NCBI GenBank assembly: GCA_030737835.1
Contig: CM060853.1
Location: 22,874,895-22,938,894, forward strand
Length of the DNA stretch: 64,000 nucleotides
Direction: 5' to 3'
Source: Acorus gramineus
Lineage: Eukaryota; Streptophyta; Magnoliopsida; Acorales; Acoraceae
Position numbers and translations under genes: made by a program
The notes under the pieces: model-generated
The model's database searches: none
The model's input: only the letters and a program-made list of their open reading frames with translations
What the model was told of the DNA's origin: nothing
Part shown: positions 61,349 through 64,000 of the stretch, one piece after another
How positions within the stretch are numbered: position 1 is the first letter of the stretch
Layout: each line of letters opens with the position of its first letter

Positions 61349-61470
61349 TAAAAGGCAATTCATATCTCATCAGACCCACGTAAGAGAAGAATAACATAAC
61401 TCAAAGTCCATTGATATCCTTCATTGCAATTGGGTTATATGGTCTTCATCTTCTCCTCCCATCTGGGTGA
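61349..61470 (+). pseudogene. Relic first exon of a defensin-like peptide gene
   Basis: A TATA-like gatataaaagg at 61348 precedes a leader and then ttcattgcaattgggttata at 61420 onward. This resembles the ttcattgcagtt signal-peptide coding stretch of peptide gene 1 and is followed by ttctcctcccatctgg and a gtgagt donor. The hydrophobic frame has lost its ATG in phase. No matching Cys-rich exon was found downstream. Likely a dead family member. Confidence 0.45.
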
Positions 61471-61825
61471 GTAATCCTGCATTTTATATTTTTGTGTTCC
61501 ATTCTTTCGTTTGGAGATAAACGTGGAATAGGAATGACATCTGGGATAAATTCATGGTTTATTCCTTCTTCTTTTTTAGGAAAAAAAGGAGGATAAATAT
61601 TAGTTTTCCTGATCCCATCAAAACCAGAATATTTATAGAATACGTATTCCAGGTTCTTTCTAAAATAAATTTATCATTTTTTTTATAATAGTAAACCAAC
61701 TATCCTGTCTAGCAACCAAATAAGAATATGGATAACCACGGCAACTTTATCCCAATCAAATAGTTATTTATTAATATGCTTTTACCTTATCCACTAACCA
61801 AAGAGGGGAATTGGGAGTAAAAGTT

Positions 61826-62778
61826 TAGGGATAAGACTGGGGTGGGTTTAATTGATAACATGATCCAATCCGTCTTTATTGAGGTGGGTTTGAATTTCAT
61901 GTTTTTTAAATCTGTCCCAACCCTCTTCGACCCATGTAGCACGTGATTGGGTTTGGGTTTTATGTTTAAAACTCAACCCAACCCATGAATCATTATGATT
62001 TATAAATTATAAAGAAAAATTAATTCCTAACATAGTTAGAAGTTAAAACTATCATTATTTTTTTCTCTCTCCATCCAATCATTCACATTTATCTCACACA
62101 AAAATATAAAATACATGTCCCTTCATACAATCAATCATTTGCCACTTTAAAAATAAAAGACGTTTGATGTTTTATAGTCTTTTTATCTTTTCTTTTCCTT
62201 TCGACGTATAAGTCAAATTTTTTTTATTTGTTTGGTCTTATATGTAATTTTGAATGAACTATTTATATTATGTATTAAAATATTTTAATTAATTCTCAAA
62301 TGTCTTATATAATAGATGTCATAAACTATTTATATTTTATGTATTTTGAGATTTTAGTATTTTATGTAAGAATGAATTGAAGCTTTTTTTTATGAATGTA
62401 ATCCACATCCCCGTAAAAAATAATTTAATTTGTTATATAATTTTTTTATTATATTACCTATAAAGACTAAGAAACTTTAGTATTTCAAAACAGAGTTTGG
62501 TAGGGTGGGTATAGATTTTAAAATGTGAAACTTGAAATGGGATGAAGTGGATATAAATTTTAAATTATAAAACTTGAGGTGAGGTGAGGTGGGGTAGATA
62601 TGGAGTTCAACATTATAGATTTTAAAATGTGGAAACTTGAAATGGGATGAAGTGGATATAAATTTTAAATTATAAAACTTGAGGTGAGGTGGGGTAGATA
62701 TGGAGTCCAACATTAAAGAGACCGGTTGGATTTAGATTATGTTACACCCGACTCCAACCCGACCAATTGCCATCCCTA
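61826..62778. mobile_element. Larger GGGTTGGG-type element
   Basis: The left end ttagggataag and the right end in reverse ttagggatggcaattgg give inverted TTAGGGAT termini about 950 bp apart. gggtttgggt/aacccaacc tracts lie inside the left end and cgggttgg tracts inside the right end. It contains the 104-bp tandem duplication. No coding sequence. Confidence 0.5.
62512..62717. repeat. 104-bp tandem duplication
   Basis: tagattttaaaatgtg begins at 62512 and again at 62616. The two units match closely through cttgaggtgaggtgg and gatatggagt.. caacatta, apart from small indels. Confidence 0.85.
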
Positions 62779-63063
62779 AGTAAAACCGAGGACTCTCTAT
62801 AACAAAAAAATGAACCGCATTTTTTCGCTTACCATGTATAATTGTTGAGCGTTGATATACACAGTCCGTTTATAGCCGAGTTCCTCTTGACATTTACAAA
62901 AATCTGAACAAAAATAAAGCGATAAATATTATTCTAGATTTTAAGTAGAAAAAAAAATTACTTTTTTATTTTAAAATCAGAATAACTAACTGTCTACAAT
63001 TTATCTCGATTATTTTATAAAATTGTTACCTCTCACTTATCCATTGCTAAATCAATCCTCATG

Positions 63064-63320
63064 GCTAATTTGGCTTGGGATTATGATTTTGAAAATAAAT
63101 TATCAAAATTATAAACGATAAAAAATTCTTCAATTTTTTTTATATATTTACATATCCCAACTTTATAACAAAAACTCGGAATCCATTTTCATTTCAAAAT
63201 CAGAACAACTGTCCATACTATATTCGGGTTATTTTTTATACCAAACAAGATAAGTTGTCATTTCCCTCACATTATCACAATTATCATTTATCCTATCATT
63301 TATTCTCGTCATACAATTTT
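63064..63320. mobile_element. Inverted, diverged copy of the MITE at 13520-13814
   Basis: ggctaatttggcttgggatt at 63064 matches the reverse of the right end of 13520-13814. The stretch around 63230-63300 (in reverse, aacttatcttgtttggtata) matches its left half. Confidence 0.6.
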
Positions 63321-64000
63321 TTTATATAGAATAGGTACTTCATCTTTTATAAATATAAAACGTGTGTAAATTATAAACAAATTATAAACAAAACTGTAAA
63401 AAAAATTTGTATATGAATATCAATTTTTATTTGATATTTAGGTGATGCAGTGTCACGAACAAGTTGGAATGGGTTCGACGACGGCCGACGTTAATCCAGA
63501 TTGAATCAATGATCCTTCATTTTGGTGTTCAGTAAATGATTGGATTTTAAAATATCCTTTTCTATTAGTAAGTTTTGGGACAGGATTCAAATAGTCATTA
63601 TTGACCTATTACTGTAAATTAGTTTATCCTATTTCTAGGGGAAATTTGGTCAGTGATTTGATGTTTTATGAGGAAGCACTACAATTGTATCATTATAATT
63701 CATATGAGATCTAGGTTGGATGGGGGTCGTGATGATCAGTCAGTCACTAATGAGGGACTACCATGTAAAAACTGCAAGTGTTGAAAAAGTAAAACAATAT
63801 TGAACTTTATTCTTTATATACAAATCTTGAAAGTGTATTTAACATTTCATTAATTAAAATAGACAGTCATGTATTCATGCTAAATCATTTCAGGAGCGCC
63901 AAATACATGAAGTACCCATACGTAAGTAGTTGAGTTTCTTATAAAAAAAATTAAAATACAGGAGATTATTATTTATGTATTTGGAACACAATAAAAAAAA
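63321..64000. other. Window end, no gene recognised
   Basis: AT-rich DNA with no exon, RNA or repeat boundary that can be supported. Confidence 0.4.

Noticed and set aside
61349-63560. A fourth intact defensin-like gene with its second exon near 63440
   Set aside because: The candidate second exon (aggtgatgcagtgtcacg) has no Cys-rich frame and soon meets stops; only the first-exon relic is supported.
1-64000. CRISPR array, tRNA or rRNA genes
   Set aside because: No regularly spaced identical repeats with unique spacers and no cloverleaf with A/B-box sequences were seen. The tRNA-complementary stretches are primer-binding sites of LTR elements.

Overview
The window is nuclear DNA of a flowering plant. 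Genes have many exons with canonical GT-AG introns, and they encode plant-type proteins: a LEUNIG_HOMOLOG co-repressor, a peroxisomal PMP22 protein, a LEA protein and defensin-like secreted peptides. Long AT-rich stretches are filled with plant transposons (Ty1/copia, TRIM/LARD, Helitron, MULE, Tourist-like MITEs, LINE). The species cannot be fixed from the sequence alone.

Layout. 1-2353: last two exons of a DeSI-like (PPPDE) desumoylating isopeptidase gene, whose 5' end lies outside the window. 4485-19058: a complete 17-exon LUH gene (813 aa). Its intron 2 is split by an antisense, defective Ty1/copia element (5932-10512) and its intron 6 carries two abutting MITEs. 21012-22499: a three-exon LEA-like gene with two CACGTG-type (ABRE/G-box) sites just upstream of its TATA box. 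25.9-26.9 kb: a decayed antisense LINE. 27529-32058: a complete seven-exon PMP22/Mpv17-family gene (185 aa). 34786-35199 (minus): a single-exon plant gene of a recognisable but poorly characterised family. 36.8-37.4 kb: an unidentified gene fragment.

38-52 kb is a transposon-rich gene desert. It holds a MULE-like element with a perfect 9-bp target duplication, three Helitron-type 3' termini, a non-autonomous LTR element with GC-rich minisatellites inside, a long-inverted-repeat element, and a MITE nested in a relative of itself.

52145-53286: a secreted glycine-rich protein gene whose frame is broken by an exact 80-bp tandem duplication. 54.3-61.5 kb: a tandem cluster of three intact secreted cysteine-rich (defensin-like) peptide genes plus two decayed copies. 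All intact members share one intron at the same place and a terminal Cys-Cys-Cys block.

The genes do not form one pathway. The two real local systems are the defensin-like peptide cluster, which shows duplication, loss and cysteine change, and the layered transposon insertions. All splice models were read by eye. The LUH, PMP22, LEA and peptide models are each supported by total coding lengths divisible by three and by continuous family-like protein across every junction.
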